Assembly (NCBI GenBank): GCA_002067745.1
Contig: MVRU01000002.1
Span: 37,873 to 101,872 of the forward strand
Source: Syntrophus sp. PtaU1.Bin005
GTDB lineage: Bacteria; Desulfobacterota; Syntrophia; Syntrophales; Syntrophaceae
Direction: 5' to 3'
DNA length: 64,000 bases
Part shown: positions 8,173-15,485 of the stretch, in pieces
Layout of the letters: the number at the start of each line of letters is the position of its first letter
Position numbering within the stretch: the first letter of the stretch is position 1
Program-made: the position numbers and the translations under genes
The notes under the pieces: model-generated
Database searches by the model: none
What the model saw: only the letters and a program-made list of their open reading frames with translations
What the model was told of the DNA's origin: nothing

Positions 8173-8556
8173 CTACCGGACGATCTCGGCGCCTTTTGCG
8201 AGGACAAAGGGTGTCTGAATTTCACCTTCCATGACGTGGCGTTTGAAAACCTGCCGCATCTTGTTTTCATTCATCTTTTCGTATTTGATGGGTTCCTTGC
8301 CTGCCAGTTCCACGGTGACCAGGGGCTCCCGGCTGCACAACCCCATGCAGCCCGATGTGGTGACGATAACGTCCGACACGCCGGTTTCTTCCATCTCGCG
8401 CATCAGGGCGTCAAGGACTTCACGGGCGCCTGACGCGATGCCGCAGGTACCCATGTGAACGGTGACTTTGGCCCGGTGCCCGCCCTCTCTCAAAGCTGTC
8501 TGGGACTGAACTTTCTCTTTGATCTTCTTCAGATCTTCAATCTTCAACTTCGCCAT
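8173..8556 (-). CDS. hndB: Thioredoxin-like [2Fe-2S] ferredoxin (HndB-like)
   Basis: 127 residues. A short helical N-terminus is followed by a thioredoxin-fold ferredoxin with the four-cysteine pattern MGTCGIASGA and TSGCMGLCSREP, the same C-x(n)-C then CxxxC layout as NuoE C-terminal domains and HndB of Desulfovibrio. It lies between the NuoE-like and NuoF-like genes, as in hndABCD, and is probably an electron-transfer subunit of the NAD(P)-linked hydrogenase. Cytoplasmic, no signal sequence. Only three of the four ligands (C of GTC, two in GCMGLC) are obvious, so cluster coordination should be checked by structure prediction. Confidence 0.85.
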   Translation of the reverse strand: MAKLKIEDLKKIKEKVQSQTALREGGHRAKVTVHMGTCGIASGAREVLDALMREMEETGVSDVIVTTSGCMGLCSREPLVTVELAGKEPIKYEKMNENKMRQVFKRHVMEGEIQTPFVLAKGAEIVR

Positions 8557-8672
8557 TTTGTTTACCTCTTTCTCATAGCTCCCGGATTGAAGGTGTCAGG
8601 GAAAGGGGTGGAACGTTCCGTGCGTTCCTTCGTGCCCGATATCCACTGCCTTGAATCCATCAGGCCCGGTTG

Positions 8673-9167
8673 TTATTCGTACTCATCCAGAACCGTTTTC
8701 ATCTTCTGCGCTTTGATCCGTCCGTGAACATTTTCATCCACCACGATGACCGGAGCAAGACCGCAGGCACCGAGGCAACGGACCGTCTCATAGGTAAAAC
8801 GCCTGTCTTCCGTCGTTTCCCCTTCCGCAAGATTGAACTCTCTCTCCATGTTTTCCGCTAGGGCCTTCCCGCCGCGGCAGTAGCAGGCCGTTCCCAGGCA
8901 GACCCGCACCGTGTGACGGCCCCGCGGAGTCATCGTAAAGAAGGAATAGAATGTTACAACGCCGTAAACCTGGGACAACGGCACGTTTAGTCCCTCTGAA
9001 ATTCTTTTCTGGACCGGGAGCGGGAGATACTCCAGGACCACCTGGGCCTCTTCCAGGCAGGGAATCAGCCCCCCTGGCTTTCCTTTGAAGCGGGCGATGA
9101 TCTCGTCCAGCTTTACCACCTGTTCTTCTGTAAACTCTTGAAGTAATTCGCTGTTGCCGTTCTCCAT
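8673..9167 (-). CDS. hydC: NuoE-like [2Fe-2S] subunit of NAD(P)-linked hydrogenase (HydC/HndA)
   Basis: 164 residues, the normal length of the family. A helical N-terminal half (EEQVVKLDEIIARFKGKPG) and a thioredoxin-like half with the [2Fe-2S] ligands CLGTACYCRGG and CLGACGLAPV are visible. In complex I and bifurcating hydrogenases this subunit sits next to the NuoF flavin subunit. It is the first of four genes in hndABCD order and follows the stand-alone HATPase gene by 25 bases. It may also serve the [NiFe] hydrogenase operon downstream, which has no NuoE of its own. Confidence 0.92.
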   Translation of the reverse strand: MENGNSELLQEFTEEQVVKLDEIIARFKGKPGGLIPCLEEAQVVLEYLPLPVQKRISEGLNVPLSQVYGVVTFYSFFTMTPRGRHTVRVCLGTACYCRGGKALAENMEREFNLAEGETTEDRRFTYETVRCLGACGLAPVIVVDENVHGRIKAQKMKTVLDEYE

Positions 9168-9192
9168 GAAACCTCTCCTCTCTCAGGGGAAA

Positions 9193-9741
9193 TTACACCG
9201 CTGCACCAATGTCCCGCAGCCCCTCCGCAATCTGCTCACGGAGGAAAGCTGTAACTTCAGGATGATTCAGCGGAACATCCTCTAATGCTTCTTTTATGTT
9301 TCTGGTGTCGAGCAGGTAGATCCTGCCCTGCACTTCGTGCCTGTAAATAAAGTCGATGCCGGGATTGCCCACGATGATCGCCATCAGGACCGAAACAATG
9401 TCGCCCATGGGTTGACGGTCGATGTGCCGATGCCCGAACTCTGCTGAAATTGCTGTTCCCACCCCGGGCCTCGATTTCAAAATCATTTTGCCCCCCGACC
9501 GTTCCGCCGCGTCGGACAGAAGAGGGAGCCCCATCCCTATCCTTCTCACCTTCTTTGTCGAATAGAATGGATCCATCGCCTTTCTCTGCTCTTCCGGCGA
9601 CATGCCATGTCCGTTATCGGTGATCCGCAGCAGAAAAAGGTCCCTGGCCTCGTCTTCCCGGACCTGGATGCGGACCAGGCCGGCCCCCGCGCGGATTGAA
9701 TTTTCGACGATGTCCAGAATATGAAGTGCCAGTTCCAGCAA
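9193..9741 (-). CDS. Stand-alone HATPase-fold protein in the hydrogenase operon
   Basis: 182 residues. The N-terminal 105 residues are a GHKL ATPase fold: N box in LDIVENSIRAGA, G1 in DNGHGM and G2-type IGMGLPLL. There is no HisKA dimerisation or phosphoacceptor domain, no sensor and no membrane segment, so it is not an ordinary histidine kinase. The C-terminal 75 residues are not recognised. The start is read as TTG at 9741, with GGAG seven bases before it, overlapping the end of the PHP gene. Homologues commonly accompany HydABC-type operons; a regulatory role (serine kinase or anti-sigma type) is inference. Confidence 0.8.
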   Translation of the reverse strand: MLELALHILDIVENSIRAGAGLVRIQVREDEARDLFLLRITDNGHGMSPEEQRKAMDPFYSTKKVRRIGMGLPLLSDAAERSGGKMILKSRPGVGTAISAEFGHRHIDRQPMGDIVSVLMAIIVGNPGIDFIYRHEVQGRIYLLDTRNIKEALEDVPLNHPEVTAFLREQIAEGLRDIGAAV

Positions 9742-9745
9742 GATC

Positions 9746-10483
9746 CTACTCCGCGATGTAGCGGCCTCCCGTCTTCTTGAAGGCCATTTTCAATTCCGAT
9801 GTCGTTGGTTCTTTCATGAACGCCCTGGTGATTCCCCTCCCGATGTCGCCGATCACATGGGAATCCGAAGATTCTATGAAGGCAAACCGTGCGAGCTCTG
9901 GATAAAGGAGACGCGCCTTGGCAATTCCTGTGCGGCTTGATATTTCAAGGGCGTCGAGCGGGATGTCTTTGGGGATGAATCCGAGCTGCCCCAGGATGCT
10001 GAAGCTTTTCCTGTCGATGTGGGCGGCTATGGCGACCCCGTTCCGGTTGTGGATTTCGTCCACAACCCGCTGAAGAGAAAGCTCTGTCGATCCGATCAGG
10101 AGCCGGTCGCTCAGCTCTTCCACTTCGTCATGTTCGTTGACGATGGCCTGGCATCCGAAGTATTTCTCGTTGTTTTGTCCGGGCAGGTGGCGGTAGACAA
10201 GTTCCTGCAGTGAAAGCAGATTTTCCATCTTATCAAAGAGCCCGAGAACGTGAACCTCTTCGCTGCTCGTGATTTCCATGCCTGCAAAGACGGTCAGCCC
10301 CGTTGTTTCCGCAGCCTTCATGACATAGAGAACGTTTTCCGATGCGTTGTGGTCGCAAATGGCAATGATATCGAGGCGTTTTGCAAGGGACATGGCTACG
10401 ATGGCCCGGGGATACATATCAAGATCAGCGCACGGTGAAAGGCACGTATGAACGTGAAAATCGCAGCGGAACTCCCGGATCAT
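9746..10483 (-). CDS. PHP-domain metal-dependent phosphoesterase-like protein
   Basis: About 245 residues from the ATG at 10483. A longer reading from a TTG at 10546 is open but lacks a ribosome site and crosses the predicted transcription start. The PHP family signature is clear: DFHVHTCLSPC near the start, ICDHNASE, and AAHIDR and ESSDSHV later, which provide the His/Asp metal ligands. PHP proteins hydrolyse phosphoesters or nucleotides; the substrate here is unknown. It is the first gene of the minus-strand hydrogenase operon, and PHP genes of this type occur beside bifurcating hydrogenases, so a second-messenger or regulatory task is plausible but unproved. Confidence 0.82.
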   Translation of the reverse strand: MIREFRCDFHVHTCLSPCADLDMYPRAIVAMSLAKRLDIIAICDHNASENVLYVMKAAETTGLTVFAGMEITSSEEVHVLGLFDKMENLLSLQELVYRHLPGQNNEKYFGCQAIVNEHDEVEELSDRLLIGSTELSLQRVVDEIHNRNGVAIAAHIDRKSFSILGQLGFIPKDIPLDALEISSRTGIAKARLLYPELARFAFIESSDSHVIGDIGRGITRAFMKEPTTSELKMAFKKTGGRYIAE

Positions 10484-10573
10484 CGGCGGAAGTCCCCGTG
10501 AGCTTTCCCTGTTATCCCCGGGGCAGGGCGCACTGAGAACGAACAAAAAAGGCGGTCCACACCTTGGTGGGCT

Positions 10574-10602
10574 TTTTTACTATCAATTCCCGGTTTAGTC
10601 AA
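10574..10602 (-). promoter_or_regulatory. Candidate sigma-70 promoter for the PHP-HATPase-HndABCD operon
   Basis: Minus strand: TTGACT (10602-10597), 17-base spacer, TAAAAA (10579-10574). Predicted leader about 85 bases to the PHP start at 10483, supporting that ATG over the upstream TTG. Sequence prediction only. Confidence 0.45.
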
Positions 10603-10836
10603 TTGTTTAGTCATCATTTTATGATTAATAATTGAAAAGGAATCAACAAATCAATCACTAATTAACGGAAGCCTGAAGTGCTTGCTTATTCTACTGTTTT
10701 CTCTACAGGCATTCTGCTGTCCATCCGGTCCCGCAGTTCGATGGGCACGGAAACTTCCCCACCCGTTTTCCGCCGCGGGCTTTGCTGAAAAAAAAAGCGT
10801 TCAGGACAGTAGAACCCTGCGTTGTGCGGACAATGA

Positions 10837-10865
10837 TTGACAAGAGATTCATAATGCTCTATAGC
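10837..10865 (+). promoter_or_regulatory. Candidate sigma-70 promoter for the hydrogenase-linked regulatory operon
   Basis: TTGACA (10837-10842), 17-base spacer, TATAGC (10860-10865). It would give a leader of about 115 bases before the DRTGG gene at 10986. It supports starting that gene at 10986 rather than at 10782. Confidence 0.45.
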
Positions 10866-10985
10866 CGTTACATTGAAAATAAGGGTAATGTATGGTGCAT
10901 GATCTCTGCTCGGGGGGAAGTGCGGCACAGCCTTCACCCCGGGTTCGGATTGGTTGCCAAAACAAGCTTCTGCGGGATATCGTAC

Positions 10986-11351
10986 ATGAGAATAAGGGAT
11001 ATACAGGAAATTATTGAAGCGCAGTTGCTTTGCGGAGATGACTGCCTTGACCATGAGGTAAAGGACTGTTTCGCCTGCGACCTCATCAGCGAAATGCTCC
11101 TTCATCTCAAACCCGGCTCGCTCCTCGTCACATCGCTGCTCAATGCCCATGTCGTTCACACGGCCCATGTCATGGACGCCAGTGGCGTGGTCTTTGCCGG
11201 CGGGAAGAAGCCCAATGAGACGATCATCGTCAATGCCCAGCAGAATGGGATTCCTATCCTCTCGACATCTCTTCTGATTTATGAATGCTGCGGCCGACTT
11301 TTTATAAAGGGTGTTCACCAGGAAGATCTGAACCTGGTCAGCGGGGATTGA
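10986..11351 (+). CDS. DRTGG-domain-like protein (hydrogenase-linked)
   Basis: 121 residues from ATG 10986. The sequence (MRIRDIQEIIEAQLLCG at the N-terminus, GSLLVTSLLNAHVVHTAHV and GIPILSTSLLIYE later) resembles the small DRTGG-type domain found alone or beside CBS domains and in phosphotransacetylase-like proteins. Biochemical function is unknown; ligand binding is suspected. It is followed after 7 bases by the RsbW-like gene and forms an operon with the sensory hydrogenase. A second DRTGG protein closes the operon, and the two may pair. Family assignment is moderately sure; the start is uncertain because the ribosome site is weak. Confidence 0.7.
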   Translation: MRIRDIQEIIEAQLLCGDDCLDHEVKDCFACDLISEMLLHLKPGSLLVTSLLNAHVVHTAHVMDASGVVFAGGKKPNETIIVNAQQNGIPILSTSLLIYECCGRLFIKGVHQEDLNLVSGD

Positions 11352-11358
11352 CGGACCT

Positions 11359-11817
11359 ATGGCGGCCAGCGATGCTTCCACTCCCCAGATTACCCTGGAA
11401 TTTCCCATAGAAGAAAAGGATTTCTTCATGGCCGGAGAGTCTGCATCGCGCGTAAAAAAAATATTGCAGCAGCTGGGCTTAGGCCAGGATATCATCAGGC
11501 GGGTAGCCATCATTATCTACGAAGCGGCCATGAATGTCGCGATCCACGGAAGCCATGGGCAGCTTGAAGTCCATGTTGACCCGGTGGCCATCTACGTTAA
11601 GACGGCGGATGAAGGGGCCGGAATTCCCGATATTGAGCTGGCCATGTCGGAGGGATTTTCCACAGCCTCTGACGAAATACGGGAGATGGGCTTCGGCGCC
11701 GGGATGGGGCTTCCCAATATCAAAAAGAACTCAGATGACCTGTCCGTTGAATCGAAGATCAATGAAGGGACCCTTCTGAGAGCCACCGTTTATTTGAATT
11801 CTGTGCCCAGTCCTTAG
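11359..11817 (+). CDS. RsbW-like anti-sigma/serine kinase ATPase
   Basis: 152 residues, typical for stand-alone RsbW/SpoIIAB-type proteins. GHKL motifs are intact: N box EAAMNVAIHG, G1 DEGAGIPD, G2 GFGAGMGLPNI. Such proteins phosphorylate an STAS anti-anti-sigma partner or bind a sigma factor, but no STAS or sigma gene is next to it. It sits between a DRTGG gene and the sensory [FeFe]-hydrogenase homologue, 13 bases upstream of the latter. I recall a similar anti-sigma-like gene beside hydABC in Thermotoga maritima. Inference: it converts the state of the redox sensor into a protein-protein or phosphorylation signal. Confidence 0.85.
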   Translation: MAASDASTPQITLEFPIEEKDFFMAGESASRVKKILQQLGLGQDIIRRVAIIIYEAAMNVAIHGSHGQLEVHVDPVAIYVKTADEGAGIPDIELAMSEGFSTASDEIREMGFGAGMGLPNIKKNSDDLSVESKINEGTLLRATVYLNSVPSP

Positions 11818-11830
11818 GGGTGGAGGTGCT

Positions 11831-13195
11831 ATGATGCAGTATTTTCATTCCGTGAAGCTCAACGTCAAAAAATGTATCGGATGCACCATCTGTATCAAGC
11901 ACTGCCCAACGGAAGCGATCCGGGTGCATGACGGGAAAGCCGCCATTATGGATGAGAGGTGCATCGACTGTGGAGAATGCATCAAGTCATGCCCCCACCA
12001 TGCCAAGTATGCCCACAGCGACACGCTCAAAAAGCTTTCCGAGTATAAGTACAACATCGCATTGCCGGATCCGTCATTTTTCGGGCAGTTTAAAGAGGGC
12101 GAGAACATTGAAGACATTCTTCAGGCCTTTCTGCACATCGGTTTCGATGAGGTATTTGAAGTTTCCCTTGCCGCTGAAATCGTCGCTTACATCGTCAGCC
12201 AGAAACTCCGGAGCTCAAAGATAAAGAAACCCATCTTTTCCACCTCCTGTCCCGCCGTTCTCCGCCTGATGCAGATCAAGTTTCCCGGCCTTCTGGAGCA
12301 GACAACCCAGGTCCTCTCTCCGATGGAGATTGCTGCACGCATTGCCAAGGATGAGGCGGTAAAGAAGACCGGGATCGCCTATGACGAGATCGGCGCCATC
12401 TTTATTTCACCGTGCCCCGCAAAGGTGACGGAGGCGAGGCAGCCCATCACAACGAAGCATTCCGCTGTCAACGGTGTAATCGGTGCCCACCTCATCTACC
12501 GGGACATCATTAAAAATCTCCACAAAGGGCCGGTCGATCAGGAAGCACAGGCACAACAGCGCAGTCTCCATAAGGCGACCAAAAAAGGCATGTCCTGGGG
12601 ATACCTGACCGGAGAACCGCAGAGCATCGAAGTCGGAACCACGCTGGCGGTAAGCGGGGTTCAGAATGTCATGAGTCTTCTTGAAGAAATAGAGCGCGGT
12701 GAACTGCAGGATGTCGATTTCATCGAGATGAAGGTTTGCGATGCAGGATGTGTGGGCGGCCCCCTGAACATCCAGAACAGCTTTGTCGGGAGAGTCCACC
12801 TGAGGGGCCTGATCGCCCGTGCGGGCGGACAGCCATCCTACTACAGCGAGGAAGAGCTTCGTGACATGTACGGGAAAGGACACTTCGAATCCACGGAGCC
12901 GATCCTGCCCCGTCCCATTATGACCCTGGACGAGGACGTGGCCATGGCGCTCGTGAAGATGGAGCGCCTTGATCAAATTACAAAAGAGCTTCCCGGACTC
13001 GACTGCGGTGCCTGCGGCTGTCCGAGCTGCCGGGCGCTGGCTGAGGACATCATCCGGGGAACAGCCTTTGAAACGGATTGCGTAATCAAATTGAGAGATC
13101 GCATCAAGATCCTGGCCCAGGAAATTCTCTACCTGGCCCGTATCGTTCCGCCCTCCATGGCGGCGGATCATCCGGAAAAGAAGGAAGGCGCATAA
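11831..13195 (+). CDS. hydS: Sensory-type [FeFe]-hydrogenase homologue (HydS-like, group C/D)
   Basis: 454 residues. N-terminal double [4Fe-4S] ferredoxin domain (CIGCTICIKHCP, CIDCGECIKSCP), then an H-cluster-like domain with reduced motifs: STSCPAVLRL, SPCPAKVTEA and KVCDAGCVGGP. After about 400 there is a small Fe-S domain with CGACGCPSC and a later Cys. No PAS domain is present, unlike classic HydS. The three motif cysteines needed for an H-cluster are kept but surrounding catalytic residues differ from those of HydA, which fits the putative sensory groups. With the adjacent RsbW-like and DRTGG proteins it may report H2 or redox state to control the hydrogenase operons. GGAGG ribosome site; two consecutive ATG codons. 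Confidence 0.85.
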   Translation: MMQYFHSVKLNVKKCIGCTICIKHCPTEAIRVHDGKAAIMDERCIDCGECIKSCPHHAKYAHSDTLKKLSEYKYNIALPDPSFFGQFKEGENIEDILQAFLHIGFDEVFEVSLAAEIVAYIVSQKLRSSKIKKPIFSTSCPAVLRLMQIKFPGLLEQTTQVLSPMEIAARIAKDEAVKKTGIAYDEIGAIFISPCPAKVTEARQPITTKHSAVNGVIGAHLIYRDIIKNLHKGPVDQEAQAQQRSLHKATKKGMSWGYLTGEPQSIEVGTTLAVSGVQNVMSLLEEIERGELQDVDFIEMKVCDAGCVGGPLNIQNSFVGRVHLRGLIARAGGQPSYYSEEELRDMYGKGHFESTEPILPRPIMTLDEDVAMALVKMERLDQITKELPGLDCGACGCPSCRALAEDIIRGTAFETDCVIKLRDRIKILAQEILYLARIVPPSMAADHPEKKEGA

Positions 13196-13262
13196 AAGCA
13201 ACCCCGGCCTGCTTGATGATTTCGCCGGCGGCATCGAAAAACCTATGGGAGAGATAAGAAAA

Positions 13263-13595
13263 ATGACCCTTGCCGAGTTGATCGGGAACATTCGTTGTGA
13301 AGCAATAACAGGTGACATCAACATGGACCGGGAGATTCGAACCGGTTACACATCGGATCTCCTGTCCGATGCCATTGCAAACATTGAAGAAGACTCCGTC
13401 TGGATCACCATGCAGAGGCATATCAACATCCTCGGGGTCGCCAAACTGAAGGATGTGGTCGCCATTGTGATTCCCCGAAGCCTTCAGGTGGAGCAGAGCG
13501 TCATCGACAAGGCCCGCGAGGAGGGCATTGCAATCCTTCGGGGTCCGCAGACGGCCTTCGAGATTTCGGCGCTCATTTACAATGCCTTGAGATAA
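13263..13595 (+). CDS. DRTGG-domain protein (hydrogenase-linked)
   Basis: 110 residues from ATG 13263, preceded by GGGAGAG; an in-frame ATG at 13245 lacks a ribosome site. The core (TLAELIGNIRCEAITG, REIRTGYTSDLLSDAI, GVAKLKDVVAIVIPRS, KAREEGIAILRG) is typical of DRTGG-domain proteins encoded beside HydABC-type hydrogenases and RsbW-like kinases. Its molecular role is unknown. It is the last gene of the four-gene plus-strand operon; an 11-bp-stem hairpin lies 140 bases downstream. Confidence 0.78.
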   Translation: MTLAELIGNIRCEAITGDINMDREIRTGYTSDLLSDAIANIEEDSVWITMQRHINILGVAKLKDVVAIVIPRSLQVEQSVIDKAREEGIAILRGPQTAFEISALIYNALR

Positions 13596-13734
13596 ATTCG
13601 TTTTGCCCGGCGGAAGCACCGCATGTAAGCTGCCGGCCTGAATTCTCCGTTTCCGCAGCGGGGGAGGACCGGTGCGGCGTTTCAACGGTGTTTTCCTTCG
13701 CTGTAGCCGAACGGCCAGGTGCGCTCATGCGGCA

Positions 13735-13768
13735 GGGCTCCCCTGACTGTCCTGCAGCAGGGGAGCCC
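13735..13768 (+). terminator. Strong hairpin downstream of the regulatory operon
   Basis: Perfect 11-bp stem GGGCTCCCCTG/CAGGGGAGCCC around a 12-base loop. There is no following T-run, so it may be a transcript-end stabiliser or a weak or Rho-assisted terminator for the DRTGG-RsbW-HydS operon. Confidence 0.45.
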
Positions 13769-13838
13769 GCAGACAGCAAACCCGACTCTTCCCGAAACTT
13801 CGCCATCAGCCCCCATCTGCTTCCAGAGACTAAAAAAA

Positions 13839-13858
13839 ATCACCTTTTTCCAGGTGAT
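13839..13858 (-). terminator. Intrinsic-terminator-like hairpin, T-run on the minus strand
   Basis: Stem ATCACCT/AGGTGAT with a six-base loop. Read on the minus strand it is followed by eight T residues (plus 13832-13840), the classic intrinsic form; on the plus strand only a short CCTTT follows. No minus-strand gene is recognised upstream of it, so it may stop antisense transcription from lpxH or end a small RNA. Confidence 0.5.
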
Positions 13859-13942
13859 CCTTTATGCTAATGAAAAGCCCCTCCGGCACCCCAGAGGCTC
13901 AACAATCGAAAACGCACCAGGCGGAAGGAACCTTCGGCATTC

Positions 13943-14734
13943 ATGAAAGCCCTCTTTATTGCTGATGCGCATCTGAAAAGCAGCCATGATGATCATTATC
14001 GGAAACTGATGGTGTTTCTGGATAATCTGGTTTCCACCGTCCATAGTGAGCATCCCCTGGAGACCTCATCGGGGAGCCATCCGCTGATCCCCGTGGACGA
14101 TCTCTATATCGGTGGGGATTTTTTTGATTTCTGGTTTTGCCGGGGCGGGAGGGTTTACCCTGAATTCGTACCCGTCATAAAGGCGTTGACGGCAATCCGC
14201 GATCGGGGAATTCGCGTCCATTTCGCAGAAGGAAACCACGACTTTTTCCTGGCCGATTATTTTACAAGACTGCTGGGCATGGAAGTCTTTCCCGAATGGG
14301 GCACATTGATGCTGGATGACTGCAGGGTCCTTTTTTCACATGGCGACACGGTGGATCGGGAGAACCTGAAATACCTGCGCCTCCGGAAACTGTTGCGGAG
14401 TTCCCCGGCCTACCGGCTCCAGCGCCTCCTGCCGCTGCCCCTGCTCTGGAAGATAGCCGGCGCCAGTTCAGCGGCAAGCAAACAGTCCGTCCGATTCTCC
14501 GAAGAAAGGCTCACGGAGATTCTGCACGGCTATGCCGAACGTAAAATCCGGCAGGGCTTTGACGCCGTGATTCTTGGACATTGCCACCAGCCCCTGATGA
14601 AGGAGTATTCCATCGGGAGCCGCAGAGGATATTCCATCACCCTGGGGGACTGGATCCGTCATTTTTCCTACCTGTATTACGAGGACGGAATTTTTGAAAT
14701 CCGCTTCTTCGGTGATGAAGCCGGGAAGGGATGA
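13943..14734 (+). CDS. lpxH: UDP-2,3-diacylglucosamine hydrolase-like calcineurin phosphoesterase (LpxH)
   Basis: 263 residues, close to the usual LpxH size. The metallophosphoesterase motifs appear in order: ADAHL, GGDFFDFWF, GNHDFF, SHGDTV and GHCHQP. LpxH removes UMP from UDP-2,3-diacylglucosamine in lipid A synthesis at the inner face of the membrane, and the FDFWF segment is typical of LpxH rather than other family members. A gene for lipid A synthesis fits lpxC found at 54.4-55.3 kb. The gene stands alone, without a partner closer than 200 bases. LpxH2-type relatives of unknown substrate are an alternative. Confidence 0.83.
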   Translation: MKALFIADAHLKSSHDDHYRKLMVFLDNLVSTVHSEHPLETSSGSHPLIPVDDLYIGGDFFDFWFCRGGRVYPEFVPVIKALTAIRDRGIRVHFAEGNHDFFLADYFTRLLGMEVFPEWGTLMLDDCRVLFSHGDTVDRENLKYLRLRKLLRSSPAYRLQRLLPLPLLWKIAGASSAASKQSVRFSEERLTEILHGYAERKIRQGFDAVILGHCHQPLMKEYSIGSRRGYSITLGDWIRHFSYLYYEDGIFEIRFFGDEAGKG

Positions 14735-14936
14735 GCTATTGCAACTGTTTGAAAATATAAACTAATAATTTATTTCCACGAAAATAACATAATGCTGGAC
14801 ATATCGTTAATGATGTGTTAGTCCGCCCACGGATTTGGTTAGGAACCCAGTGAGCGGCTGCGGGGGCATGTTGACCCATCGCAGAATGTGCCCCTGGCGG
14901 GGCTCAGGAAAACAGTACGGTAAGGAGTGGATCAAC

Positions 14937-15485
14937 GTGAACAGCCTTGTGCCGAAAAAAATATTTTTTACCAAAGGTGTCGGGACGCACCGGGAAGAGC
15001 TGCACTCCTTCGAATTGGCCCTGCGGGATGCCGGCATTGAAAAGTGCAATCTCGTTCAGGTGTCAAGCATCCTGCCTCCCGGCTGCAAGGTTGTTTCCCG
15101 GGGGATGGGGTTAAGGGAGCTGAAGCCGGGGGCGATCACCTACTGTGTCATGAGCCGCTGCAACAGTGACGAGCCCAGACGCCTGCTGGCCGCTTCCGTG
15201 GGCTGCGCCATTCCCGCCGACCGCAATACCTATGGTTATATCAGTGAATATCATGCCTTCGGCCAGACGGAACGCCAGGCAGGCGATCACGCGGAGGATC
15301 TTGCCGCGGCCATGCTGGCCTCCACCCTCGGGATTGACTTCAACATCGATGAAAGCTGGGATGACAAAAAAGAAATCTTTAAGATCAGCGGAAAGATCGT
15401 CGGCACGAGAAACATCACCCAGTCCAGCATCGTCAAGAACGGGGGGCACACCACCGTCGTCGCCGTTGCCGTTTTTCTCTTTTAG
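14937..15485 (+). CDS. pdaD: Pyruvoyl-dependent arginine decarboxylase
   Basis: 182 residues from a GTG at 14937 with TAAGGAG upstream; a longer in-frame ATG at 14835 lacks a ribosome site. The family hallmark LVQVSSILPPGC is present: cleavage between Ser43 and Ser44 should generate beta and alpha chains with a pyruvoyl group at residue 44. Other conserved parts are PGAITYCVMSR and the C-terminal HTTVVAVAVFLF. The enzyme converts arginine to agmatine for polyamine synthesis and needs no pyridoxal phosphate. This form is common in archaea and in Chlamydiae, Bacteroidetes and some Deltaproteobacteria. No agmatinase or spermidine synthase is adjacent. Confidence 0.88.
   Translation: MNSLVPKKIFFTKGVGTHREELHSFELALRDAGIEKCNLVQVSSILPPGCKVVSRGMGLRELKPGAITYCVMSRCNSDEPRRLLAASVGCAIPADRNTYGYISEYHAFGQTERQAGDHAEDLAAAMLASTLGIDFNIDESWDDKKEIFKISGKIVGTRNITQSSIVKNGGHTTVVAVAVFLF

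Larger units (their letters stand above)
10484..10985. other. Divergent control region between hydrogenase operon and regulatory operon
   Basis: About 500 bases separating the minus-strand PHP-hydrogenase operon from the plus-strand DRTGG-RsbW-HydS operon. It contains the two divergent promoters listed separately and an A+T-rich centre (10575-10680). A plus-strand ORF is open from 10782 through the DRTGG gene, but its first 68 codons have no ribosome site and no recognisable sequence. Confidence 0.55.
13596..13942. other. Intergenic region with two strong hairpins
   Basis: 347 bases between the regulatory operon and lpxH. It holds no credible gene. Two inverted repeats are listed separately: one with an 11-bp stem and no T-tract, and one whose minus-strand transcript would end in a run of T. 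Confidence 0.6.

Noticed and set aside
10545..10578. Hairpin AAAAAAGG...GGGCTTTTTT between divergent operons, terminator-like on both strands
   Set aside because: It overlaps the -10 box and start of the predicted minus-strand promoter, so only part would be transcribed; pairing is interrupted.
10782..10985. N-terminal extension of the first DRTGG gene
   Set aside because: The 68 extra codons contain the predicted promoter, lack a ribosome site and show no family similarity.
12407..13324. 305-codon minus-strand ORF opposite the sensory hydrogenase gene
   Set aside because: Overlaps a gene with clear ferredoxin and H-cluster-like motifs; no motifs of its own.
13325..13345. GGTTCGAATCTC on the minus strand, resembling a tRNA T-loop
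   Set aside because: No pairing T-stem, anticodon arm or acceptor stem around it; it lies inside the coding part of the DRTGG gene.
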